Positions 1-5,776 are shown, numbered from the stretch's first letter. The stretch: DNA of 6,169 nt from JAQBDA01 sp041301185 (GCA_041301185.1 JBFYSV010000246.1:1-6169); one strand, 5' to 3'. The notes: generated by a model from the letters alone, not told the origin. Made by a program: numbers and translations.

Positions 1-1076
1 AGCCAGAGCTGCGGGTCGTAAGCACGCCTGGATGAGACGTTCAGCAGGGCATCCAGGTCGCCATCTCCGTCCACGTCGCCCAGCTGTGCCTTATAGATGG
101 CGCGGCTAGCGGTGCGCTGGGTGGTAAGGGCAAACTGACCTGGCGTCCCGCCCTGGGTGCTACCCTGGTTGAGCCAGACCTCAAGACTGTCCAGGTTGCC
201 CAGCAGGGCGTCCAGGTCGCCATCCCCGTCCAGGTCGCCCAGGGCGAGGGCGAAACTCTCCGCCATGCCCAAAGCCTGCCCGCTATCCTGGAACTCCCCG
301 CGGCCATTGTTGAAGTACACCCGGTTCGGAGCGACTTTGTGCTCGTTGGTCGGTCCTTGAAATGCCTGGTCGGTATCGGTGAATAGCCCTGGACCAACGG
401 CGGGGGTGCCAGAATGCTCGATCACCGTCCAGCAGGCGATGAAAGCATCCAAATCGCGGTCGCCATCCAGGTCGCCCAGGGCAGCAGCCGGGCACGCCTG
501 GTTGGTCAATAATTGACTCTGGCTGAAGCGCCCCGTGCCGTCGTTGATCTCGACCGTGCTGGCGGGCAGGACCACCCAGGAGTCGTTCTGGTCGCCGCTG
601 AACGCGCCGCAGCACCCCGCCAGGGTCAGGTCCAGGTCGCCATCTCCGTCCAGGTCGCCCAGGGCAGCGTGGCGAGTGTAGCTGCCCATGACGGGGGCAC
701 CACCCTGGCTACGGGTGGAGAAGCTTCCCTTGCCATCGTTAAGGTAGATCAGCCCCCAGCCGGCTTCGATGGCATCCAGGTCGCCATCTCCATCCAGGTC
801 GCCCAGGGCGATCTGGTGGGTATCTGACATGCCCAGCGCCTGTCCGCTATCCCGGAACACCCCGCTGCCCTGGTTGATCCACACCGCGTTCGGCTGGAGG
901 CTTTCGCTCTCGCCATTGGCGAAGAACGCGTCCAGGTCACCGTCGCCGTCCAGGTCGCCCAGGGCGATCTCGCGGGTGAGGGGAGTCGTACTAAAAGGGT
1001 AACACGCCAGCAAGACTAGCGAAAGCAACGAGAAGAGAGCCAGGCGAAGAAGGCAGATCTTGGCTGAGCAGGTCAT
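1..1076 (-). CDS. VCBS/FG-GAP-like Asp-rich repeat lipoprotein, 3' end beyond window
   Basis: The frame is open from ATG at 1076 to the left edge (358 codons visible, no stop), so the C-terminus is missing. Residues 1-24 form a basic then hydrophobic signal peptide ending in a lipobox-like LLAC with Cys25, predicting a lipid-anchored extracytoplasmic protein. Six DLDGDGDLD-type loops follow, with first Asp at residues 41, 93, 141, 202, 281 and 334. This DxDxDGxxD pattern is the calcium-binding loop of FG-GAP/VCBS beta-propeller repeats. Loop 4 has Arg in place of the second Gly, and loop 6 has Val in place of Leu. A DSGQALGM segment precedes loops 2 and 5, revealing a longer duplicated unit. 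The start is fixed by the ATGA overlap with the upstream gene's stop. There is no clear Shine-Dalgarno sequence, only GGG, so translation is probably coupled. Such propellers usually serve adhesion or ligand binding; the ligand here is unknown. Family confidence is high, function low. Confidence 0.9.
   Translation of the reverse strand, partial: MTCSAKICLLRLALFSLLSLVLLACYPFSTTPLTREIALGDLDGDGDLDAFFANGESESLQPNAVWINQGSGVFRDSGQALGMSDTHQIALGDLDGDGDLDAIEAGWGLIYLNDGKGSFSTRSQGGAPVMGSYTRHAALGDLDGDGDLDLTLAGCCGAFSGDQNDSWVVLPASTVEINDGTGRFSQSQLLTNQACPAAALGDLDGDRDLDAFIACWTVIEHSGTPAVGPGLFTDTDQAFQGPTNEHKVAPNRVYFNNGRGEFQDSGQALGMAESFALALGDLDGDGDLDALLGNLDSLEVWLNQGSTQGGTPGQFALTTQRTASRAIYKAQLGDVDGDGDLDALLNVSSRRAYDPQLW
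49..967 (-). repeat. Six near-identical calcium-loop coding repeats
   Basis: Six blocks of about 35 bp at roughly 49-83, 208-246, 445-482, 628-666, 772-810 and 928-967 encode the LGDLDGDGDLDA motif. They are nearly identical at DNA level as well as protein level: most share the plus-strand strings CCAGGTCGCC and CAGGTCGCCCAGG. The copies are 48 to 79 codons apart and the intervening sequence is much more diverged. This suggests either selection on the loop or local gene conversion. Confidence 0.85.
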
Positions 1077-2335
1077 AACCCGTTGTGCGTCTTGAACAGG
1101 CGCAGCTCCTCATCGCAAATCCACTCGCCGGGAGGTGGTTGACCGGCGGTGGAGGGGATTTCGATTGCGTAATACGGCTCCCAGAATGGGGTATCGTCGG
1201 GATATTCATGGTAACGCTGGAAATAGACGTAGCCCAGGCGGTAGTAATCCGCGCCGGACTGGTAGCACCAGACCTGGCCGCGCCCGGTGAGCGGGCCGAG
1301 GATGACCGGCTGGTAGGCGGGGGTGAGGTCGGCGAGGGAGGCGGGGTAAGCGCCGGTTTCCTGGCGGTATTCCTGGATGGCTTGCTCAAGCTCCTGGGCG
1401 CGGGCTGTTGTGACAGCCTGGGCATTGACTCCCCAGCCAAGGAGATAGAAGATGTATAGGATAGAAGGTACCAGGAGAATGAAAGCAATGCCTGCCCGCC
1501 GAGCAGGAGGGTTGAGATTCAGCGCCAATACCAACCCGGCAATGAGTGCAACAGCCAGGGTGACTAAGGGCAGGTGGTCTTCAAAGGCTCGCCCGGTGGC
1601 ATGCGCCAACACCCCGTGGCGGAAGGTCACCGCGCCAACGCTGAGCACGAGCAGGGTTGCAAGGCTCCAATAGAGCCAATGGTGCTGGGGCTCACTTTTA
1701 TCCGACTTGTAGATGCTGTAAATGAAACGAGCTGCCAGCACCAGAGCCAGCAAGACCGCCAGCCCGCTCGTGATCTTGTAGGCACTGCGCAGGGTGGAAT
1801 TGGCGTACATTACATGGGGGGCAGCAAGCCCCAAGGCGTCCACCCATAGAAACACAACCAAAGCAGCAGCGATGAGCACCGTCCAGGCGATGTTCAGGCG
1901 GTTGACCAGGTTCCAGAGCATTGCGAACAATACCGGAGGGAGGATGAGCACCAATACCAGGCTGGGCTGATTGGTTAGTGCAGTGGCGATCAGCGCAGTG
2001 AGAAAGGCCACAGCGCTGATCAAGACCAGTTTTTTGTTCTCTTGCCAGTAGCCGGGCAGGAGGCGAGCGTTGATCAGCAACAGCGCCAGCAGGCCGACTA
2101 AGGCGGGCAGGGGCGCTAGCGCCTGCGGGCCGGCGCCATTCCTCCCGGAAAAGAAGGCGAGGGCAGCAAACAGCAGGCTGAGAATCGTTACCCCCAGCAG
2201 GCAGTAGGTCAGCCAGGCACGCTGGGAGGCGGGAGGCGAGTCAGGAGAGGACCGCTGGCGGTAGAGGATGACTACCAGCAAGGTGGGGAGGGATATGAAT
2301 ACGATCAAGGCGATAGTAAATAGCCAGGTAATCAT
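1073..2335 (-). CDS. Polytopic membrane protein with C-terminal pseudopilin-like domain
   Basis: This 420-residue protein is not one I recognise as a named family. Residues 1 to about 302 are very hydrophobic, with about nine or ten membrane segments (roughly 3-25, 41-63, 74-92, 102-120, 125-143, 148-168, 188-208, 220-238, 255-273, 282-302). Residues 311-376 form a soluble tail beginning with a helix rich in Ala, Gln and Glu, then EYRQETGAYPASLADLTPAY. This pattern (helix, then Tyr-Pro-x-Ser-Leu-x-Asp-Leu) is typical of the C-terminal half of type II secretion/type IV pseudopilin-like proteins. It lacks the prepilin peptidase site and the N-terminal helix of a true pilin. Cys357 and Cys407 could pair outside the membrane. 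ATG at 2335 is preferred because the longer frame to 2431 starts inside the intergenic repeat. The start has only a weak GGGA ribosome site, 8 bases upstream. The stop overlaps the start of the lipoprotein gene (ATGA), so the two are probably co-translated. Role unknown. Confidence 0.85.
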   Translation of the reverse strand: MITWLFTIALIVFISLPTLLVVILYRQRSSPDSPPASQRAWLTYCLLGVTILSLLFAALAFFSGRNGAGPQALAPLPALVGLLALLLINARLLPGYWQENKKLVLISAVAFLTALIATALTNQPSLVLVLILPPVLFAMLWNLVNRLNIAWTVLIAAALVVFLWVDALGLAAPHVMYANSTLRSAYKITSGLAVLLALVLAARFIYSIYKSDKSEPQHHWLYWSLATLLVLSVGAVTFRHGVLAHATGRAFEDHLPLVTLAVALIAGLVLALNLNPPARRAGIAFILLVPSILYIFYLLGWGVNAQAVTTARAQELEQAIQEYRQETGAYPASLADLTPAYQPVILGPLTGRGQVWCYQSGADYYRLGYVYFQRYHEYPDDTPFWEPYYAIEIPSTAGQPPPGEWICDEELRLFKTHNGL

Positions 2336-2380
2336 GGATAGATTCCCAAATAATTCGATAGAGTATTTGATCCGGCGATC

Positions 2381-2458
2381 TAACCCCCAGCCCTCACCCC
2401 GGCTGCAAAGACCGCAGCTTGCCCTCTCCACTCGTGGGAGAGGGGAGAAGAGGGTAAA
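2381..2458. repeat. Palindromic intergenic repeat (REP/MITE-like)
   Basis: This segment fills most of the gap between the genes ending at 2459 and starting at 2335. It has a strong imperfect hairpin at 2422-2444 (CCCTCTCCAC, TC, GTGGGAGAGGG; one base unpaired) and a smaller one at 2402-2418 (GCTGC, 7-nt loop, GCAGC). The flanks are C-rich on the plus strand (TAACCCCCAGCCCTCACCCC), and the outer ends TAACCC and GGGTAA are nearly inverted. The style matches dispersed intergenic repeats carrying a CCCTCTCC/GGAGAGGG stem that I know from many bacterial genomes, but a second copy is not in this window. It ends right at the upstream gene's stop codon. It could attenuate transcription or stabilise the upstream mRNA end. 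No T-tract follows on the minus strand, so a classical terminator is not supported. Confidence 0.65.
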
Positions 2459-3484
2459 TCATGCCGATGTATGGCGGGGCTTTTGGCGCAGCAAGGTGGG
2501 GAGCAAGATTGCAATCACCATCCAGACCCAGGTGAGCAGGACGGCCAGCGACCCTGAGCCAGCGTCCCAGAGAGCTCCCCGGCTGAGGGCTGCGATCCAC
2601 ATCGCCAGGGTGACGCCGCCAATCAGCGCCAGGATGCGCCGTCCACCCTGGGTGGTGCGCAGGTAGAACCAGGCGCCCCCCGCCAGGCAGAGCAGGCTGG
2701 CGACGGCGTAAGCCGGGGCGGTGCGGTAATTTTCAAACAGCAGCAGCAGCACGAAAACCGACTCGCCGTACAGGACATACGAGAGCAGGGTCCAATCGCC
2801 CTCAACTCGCTGGAAGAGGGGCTGGAAGCGATTGAAGATCGCCAGCAAAGCCACCACCAGCAGGGTCAGGCAGAAGAGCATCAGCCACAACATGCCGGTG
2901 GAGATGATCTGCAGGAGCAGGTACGTGCTGCGATCCCAGGCGCCGGGGGTCAGGTCGCTGATCAGGGCCGGGCTGACCAGCGCCACGACCCACTGGAACA
3001 GGTACAGGTACCCAGCGACTACCAGGATCAGCCCGAAATAGGGCGACGAGCGCAAGGGGAAGCCGCGCAAGAAGCCAGCTGCAACCATCACAGCCAGGAA
3101 AAGTAAGGCAGGGTGGGTGGGCGCGGCGGCGCTCCCCAGGGAGGACCGGCTGGTGAGGAGCATCATGGCGGGGAGCATAAAGACCGCCAGGCTGAGAAGC
3201 AGTTCCTTCCAGGAAAGCTCCAGAGGCGGCAGGCGAGTTGCGCTCTCGGGCAGGTTGCGCCGCGCTTGAGCGTGGGCACGCAGGACGGCAGCCGGCAAGA
3301 GAAGCAGCTCGTTGGCGAACAGGGCGATGATTTCCAGGGGGTCCTTGCCTGCGGCATCGGCGGCAGCCTGGGCGAAGACCTCCCGCATCTCATCGCCAAA
3401 CTCGCGGCGAAAGTCCGGCGGGTAAAGCCAGAGCAGAACTGCGTATAGATATTGGCTCAGGCTGTTCGGGGCGGCTGGTATCAT
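2459..3484 (-). CDS. Membrane protein with permease-prefix-like N-terminal domain
   Basis: This protein has 341 residues. Residues 8-75 form a soluble helical domain containing LWLYPPDFRREFGDEMREVF, followed by an amphipathic helix. The pattern (Leu-Tyr-Pro-x-x-Phe-Arg-x-x-[FY]-Gly-x-Glu-Met) resembles the prefix domain found at the N-terminus of PadR-associated ABC-type permeases (ADOP/MacB-like). From residue 93 on there are about eight membrane segments (near 95-111, 125-139, 149-170, 188-215, 233-250, 258-275, 284-301, 312-332). I see no MacB periplasmic domain, FtsX signature or ATPase. ATG at 3484 is chosen over an upstream in-frame ATG at 3571 because it overlaps the preceding stop as ATGA, has GGGAGG four to five bases upstream, and removes an Arg/Pro-rich extension lying inside the neighbouring gene. 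It is the third membrane gene of the PadR operon and ends beside a palindromic repeat. The transported substrate or partner, if any, is unknown. Confidence 0.87.
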   Translation of the reverse strand: MIPAAPNSLSQYLYAVLLWLYPPDFRREFGDEMREVFAQAAADAAGKDPLEIIALFANELLLLPAAVLRAHAQARRNLPESATRLPPLELSWKELLLSLAVFMLPAMMLLTSRSSLGSAAAPTHPALLFLAVMVAAGFLRGFPLRSSPYFGLILVVAGYLYLFQWVVALVSPALISDLTPGAWDRSTYLLLQIISTGMLWLMLFCLTLLVVALLAIFNRFQPLFQRVEGDWTLLSYVLYGESVFVLLLLFENYRTAPAYAVASLLCLAGGAWFYLRTTQGGRRILALIGGVTLAMWIAALSRGALWDAGSGSLAVLLTWVWMVIAILLPTLLRQKPRHTSA

Positions 3485-4272
3485 GCTGCCTCCCGGACGA
3501 TGAAACCGCGTACCTTCCATAGGAGCCACGGAGCGAAGAAGAAGGCGCTGATCAGGGCGGATTGGATCCAAAAGGCGCTCAATGCTCCAGCTTGCAGGGA
3601 GGAATGGGTAGCGGGAGCGATTGAATAAGTCACGAATACCACCCCCTGGATCCCGGCTGCCAGCAGGCTGGCAATAAAGGCAACCGAAACCGCAGCAGCC
3701 CAGCCCGGCGAAATCACCACCCAGGCAGAGAGCAGCCCGTAAAGCAGGTACAGTCCAAGGACAAAAAACGCTTGTTGGAAAAGGGGCACGGTATCCAGGA
3801 AAACCAGGGCGCTGAAAGGCAGCAGCAGCAAGCCCATCAGCATGGCGTGGCAGGGGGCAGTGCGGAAGCGCAAAAAGTAGCCAATCAAAATCGCCAGCAG
3901 GCCAAGGATTACGAATCCGGCCTGGTATGCATAGGTATCTTCATTCAATGTGCCCAGAAGGGCGGCGCACGTGGTTGAGGCGAGCAGAATTGCATAGCCG
4001 TCCCAGGAGGCAGTCCACAGGGGTTGGCTGTGGCGGCGGGCGTAGAAAGCAATCACCAGGCTGGCTGCCAGGAAGGGGAAGAGCAACATAAAACCTGAGC
4101 CAAAAAGCGGCAGGGACTTATGCTCCGGCGAAACGCTGCGGATAAACAGGTCGATCGAGAGGATGATGCCCATCGACAGGTGCGGCAGCCCGGCGAGGAG
4201 CGGCGCCCAACGAGGGGCAGGGCGAGACTCAGCCTGCGGGGCGATATGGACGGTTTGGGCAGCCGCGCTCAT
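3481..4272 (-). CDS. Polytopic membrane protein, paralog B of a tandem pair
   Basis: This 263-residue membrane protein belongs to no family I can name. A polar N-terminus of about 22 residues precedes PLLAGLPHL (24-32) and about seven hydrophobic segments (near 33-46, 57-77, 93-107, 116-135, 143-160, 167-186, 192-217), with another at 230-252. It is clearly homologous to the gene just upstream. Both have RHxxPLWTASWxGYA at residues 80-94, Phe136-Arg137, His142-Ala143, Pro152 and Pro163 at identical positions, with no gap needed between residues 80 and 163. The start at 4272 is supported by AGGAGAG with a 6-nt spacer and by the ATGA overlap with the upstream stop; the in-frame ATG at 4332 would add 20 residues inside the neighbour. 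Its own stop overlaps the next start in the same way. No catalytic motif is visible. Confidence 0.88.
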   Translation of the reverse strand: MSAAAQTVHIAPQAESRPAPRWAPLLAGLPHLSMGIILSIDLFIRSVSPEHKSLPLFGSGFMLLFPFLAASLVIAFYARRHSQPLWTASWDGYAILLASTTCAALLGTLNEDTYAYQAGFVILGLLAILIGYFLRFRTAPCHAMLMGLLLLPFSALVFLDTVPLFQQAFFVLGLYLLYGLLSAWVVISPGWAAAVSVAFIASLLAAGIQGVVFVTYSIAPATHSSLQAGALSAFWIQSALISAFFFAPWLLWKVRGFIVREAA

Positions 4273-5084
4273 CGGTCGCTCTCCTGACTCAAGCGGGAGG
4301 TGGCGGAAGTGGGACGCCTCCAGATTGCCCAAAAGAGCAGCGGGCCGAGGTAGAGCAGCACCGTTAGCCCGGCATACACCAAGAAAGCCCCGGCGGCTTC
4401 TATGAAGGAATCCCCGTAGAAGTTGGGGATCTCAGCCTGGTAGAAGCAGACATAAGTGAGGGCGAGCCCGGAGATCAGGTTGGCGGCGATGGCAAACACC
4501 ACCCCCGTCCGCCAACTCTCGCTGTGGACGACCAGCGCAGCCACCCCTGCTGCCAGCAAGCCAAAAAGCAAGCCCAAGAAGGCTTCCAGGTTGGTGGGGA
4601 TGGCTTCCAGCCCCAATTGGGTGGCAACCGGCATCAGGAACAAAGCCAGCAGCAGGGCGTGCGTCCGGGAGGAGCGAAAGATGAGCAGGTAGGCCAGGGC
4701 GATGCCTCCCAGGGCGCCGAAGATCAGGAAGATATTGATGATCCAGTTGTCGTTGCCCAGGCGGTAGGCGAGCAAGCCGCTCAGAATCACCAGGATCCAG
4801 ACGGCATAACCCAGCCAGGAGGCGGTCCACAAAGGCCAGGCATGCCGCCAGGCGTAATAAACCACGCCCAGGCAGGCGATCAGGAAAACGATCAACGAGA
4901 TGGTTCCCAGATCGAGGAGAAGGGAAGATGGAGCATTGGAGGCGTAAATCTTATCGATGGCGATGGAGAGCGCCACCCACAGGTGGGGCAAAGCGGCAAG
5001 CAGTGGCTCCATCCACGGGTTGGAGGCGGCGGGGAGGACAAACGGGGCGTCTAATGGGTCGATTGGCTGAGCAGGCGCTTTCAT
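4269..5084 (-). CDS. Polytopic membrane protein, paralog A of a tandem pair
   Basis: This 271-residue protein is the first structural gene after the PadR regulator, 29 bp downstream of its stop. It has a Pro/Ala-rich N-terminus, then PLLAALPHL (27-35), about seven to eight membrane segments (near 33-47, 59-77, 92-107, 115-135, 142-158, 166-186, 194-214, 230-254) and a charged C-terminal tail (RRPTSATSRLSQESDR). The conserved block shared with its downstream paralog is RHAWPLWTASWLGYA at 80-94, on the presumed loop between the second and third segments. The start has AAGGGGT (5091-5097) with a 6-nt spacer. The family is unknown to me. An integral membrane protein co-regulated by PadR could serve in envelope stress, export or sensing, but nothing visible decides between these. 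Confidence 0.88.
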   Translation of the reverse strand: MKAPAQPIDPLDAPFVLPAASNPWMEPLLAALPHLWVALSIAIDKIYASNAPSSLLLDLGTISLIVFLIACLGVVYYAWRHAWPLWTASWLGYAVWILVILSGLLAYRLGNDNWIINIFLIFGALGGIALAYLLIFRSSRTHALLLALFLMPVATQLGLEAIPTNLEAFLGLLFGLLAAGVAALVVHSESWRTGVVFAIAANLISGLALTYVCFYQAEIPNFYGDSFIEAAGAFLVYAGLTVLLYLGPLLFWAIWRRPTSATSRLSQESDR

Positions 5085-5090
5085 AACATC

Positions 5091-5097
5091 ACCCCTT
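5091..5097 (-). promoter_or_regulatory. Ribosome binding site of membrane paralog A
   Basis: The minus-strand sequence AAGGGGT lies six bases before the ATG at 5084, in the 29-bp gap after the padR stop. It fixes this start and shows the gene has its own initiation signal, unlike the ATGA-overlapping genes that follow. Confidence 0.6.
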
Positions 5098-5113
5098 CGA
5101 AAGGACGGTCAAC

Positions 5114-5467
5114 TCAGGCAGGGTTCCCCAGGGAGCGCAGCTGGGCGGCGCTGACCAGGCCTTCCAGGCGCTGAACTTCAGCCTGCAAGATGCGCTGCCC
5201 CAGCTCGGTGAGGCGGTAGGCTTTGCGCTGGCGCCCATTGACGGTCTCGTGGGAGGCGCCATCCCGGGCGATCCAGCCCTGGTCGAGCAGGCGCTTGAGG
5301 GCGGTGTAGAGGGTGCCGGTGCTAAGGACAACTCGCCCGTGGCTGAGCTGGCGGGTGTCTTTCATGATGGCATAGCCGTGAGCCGGTCCGGGAGTCAGGC
5401 TGAGCAGGATGAAGTAGGTGGCTTCGGTGAGGGGAAGCTGGGATAGGATATCGTCGCTGTGCTGCAT
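5114..5467 (-). CDS. PadR-family transcriptional regulator
   Basis: This 117-residue winged-helix DNA-binding protein is close to the usual length of the short PadR subfamily. Hallmarks are LTEATYFILLSL (13-24), HGYAIMK (30-36), the recognition region LSTGTLYTALKRLLDQGWI (48-66), and the wing ending in RKAYRLTELGQRIL (81-94). A short C-terminal helix (about 92-108) should mediate dimerisation. There is no long C-terminal effector domain. PadR proteins typically repress their own operon and are released by a small ligand or envelope signal; the ligand here is unknown. The start has a near-perfect AGGAGG site with a 3-nt gap. The gene leads an operon of membrane proteins and is preceded by its own promoter and a matching inverted repeat. 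Confidence 0.96.
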   Translation of the reverse strand: MQHSDDILSQLPLTEATYFILLSLTPGPAHGYAIMKDTRQLSHGRVVLSTGTLYTALKRLLDQGWIARDGASHETVNGRQRKAYRLTELGQRILQAEVQRLEGLVSAAQLRSLGNPA

Positions 5468-5470
5468 GAC

Positions 5471-5476
5471 CCTCCT
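5471..5476 (-). promoter_or_regulatory. Strong ribosome binding site of padR-like gene
   Basis: AGGAGG on the minus strand lies three to four bases before the ATG at 5467. The spacing is slightly short but the match to the anti-Shine-Dalgarno is full, which supports this start codon. Confidence 0.75.
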
Positions 5477-5494
5477 GAGATATGGCGCTTGTGG

Positions 5495-5515
5495 ATATGT
5501 CGTACAATTACATAT
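5495..5515. promoter_or_regulatory. Candidate PadR operator (inverted repeat)
   Basis: ATATGT, nine bases, then ACATAT form a perfect 6-bp inverted repeat. Known PadR-family operators include ATGT-8-ACAT for PadR itself; here the core is the same with a 9-bp spacer. The site covers part of the -10 element (5512-5517) and the expected transcription start near 5505. Binding would therefore block RNA polymerase, giving autorepression of the leftward operon. This is inferred from position and symmetry. Confidence 0.65.
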
Positions 5516-5540
5516 TACAGGAAAATGGGGGAGGAGTCAA
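5512..5540 (-). promoter_or_regulatory. Sigma-70-type promoter of the leftward PadR operon
   Basis: On the minus strand, TTGACT (5540-5535) and TAATAT (5517-5512) are separated by exactly 17 bases, a close match to the housekeeping consensus (5 of 6 at each box). Transcription should start near 5505, giving a leader of about 40 bases with the AGGAGG site. It overlaps the inverted repeat at 5495-5515. Confidence 0.75.
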
Positions 5541-5592
5541 GAGGGAGTTTTAAACGTGCTGAAGTGTCAAGTGATCCAGTGTCGGGTGGAAG

Positions 5593-5690
5593 GTGCGAAG
5601 TGCGAGGTGCGGAGAGCGAGGTGCGAAGTGCGAGGTGCGGAGAGCGAGGTGCGGGGGGCGAGGTGCGGAGTGCGAAGTGCAAGGCGCGGG
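5593..5690. repeat. Heptanucleotide tandem repeat array, 14 copies
   Basis: Fourteen consecutive 7-bp units fit the consensus GTGCGRR with no indels. A higher-order unit of four heptamers (GTGCGAA, GTGCGAG, GTGCGGA, GAGCGAG) occurs twice in perfect 28-bp copies at 5593-5620 and 5621-5648. The remaining six units (5649-5690) are diverged, the last being GCGCGGG. The plus strand is purine-rich apart from one or two pyrimidines per unit. The array lies between two outward-facing promoters and ends 9 bp before the DoxX-like gene's -35 box. If both promoters are used, the array itself is untranscribed from them. Confidence 0.93.
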
Positions 5691-5699
5691 CTGGGGTTG

Positions 5700-5728
5700 T
5701 GGACAAAGGATGTCAAGATCGGTATAAT
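5700..5728 (+). promoter_or_regulatory. Sigma-70-type promoter of the DoxX-like gene
   Basis: TGGACA (5700-5705) and a perfect TATAAT (5723-5728) are separated by 17 bases. The expected start is near 5735, giving a leader of about 48 bases. No ATGT/ACAT inverted repeat overlaps it, so control by the neighbouring PadR protein is not indicated. Confidence 0.75.
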
Positions 5729-5770
5729 TTGGAAGGCGTGGATGTTTGGCGCGAAAATATTTTTATGTAG

Positions 5771-5776
5771 AGGAGA
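5771..5776 (+). promoter_or_regulatory. Ribosome binding site of the DoxX-like gene
   Basis: AGGAGA lies six bases before the ATG at 5783, an ideal spacing that fixes the start. The leader just upstream is AT-rich (AAAATATTTTTATG), which should keep the site unstructured. Confidence 0.75.

Noticed and set aside
41..1002. Several open frames in other phases over the Asp-rich lipoprotein gene
   Set aside because: They arise from the repetitive GC-rich loop codons; only the frame starting at 1076 gives a signal peptide, a lipobox and regular calcium loops.
2356..2386. Weak minus-strand promoter (TTAGAT-17-TATCGA) for the membrane-pseudopilin gene
   Set aside because: The spacing is right but each box matches only about half of the consensus; not enough to annotate.
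2336..2431. N-terminal extension of the membrane-pseudopilin gene to ATG 2431
   Set aside because: The added 32 residues are encoded by the palindromic repeat, are Arg/Gly/Cys-rich and precede a good membrane-helix start at 2335.
2422..2444. Hairpin as an intrinsic terminator
   Set aside because: The stem is strong, but no run of T follows on the minus strand, and the surrounding sequence looks like a dispersed repeat.
3485..3571. N-terminal extension of the prefix-domain gene to ATG 3571
   Set aside because: It lies inside the upstream gene, encodes an Arg/Pro-rich stretch, and the ATG at 3484 has a ribosome site and an ATGA overlap.
4273..4332. N-terminal extension of membrane paralog B to ATG 4332
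   Set aside because: It lies inside the upstream gene, while ATG 4272 has AGGAGAG at ideal spacing and an ATGA overlap.
5593..5690. Possible CRISPR array
   Set aside because: The 28-bp copies are directly contiguous and made of heptamers, with no spacers and no cas genes.
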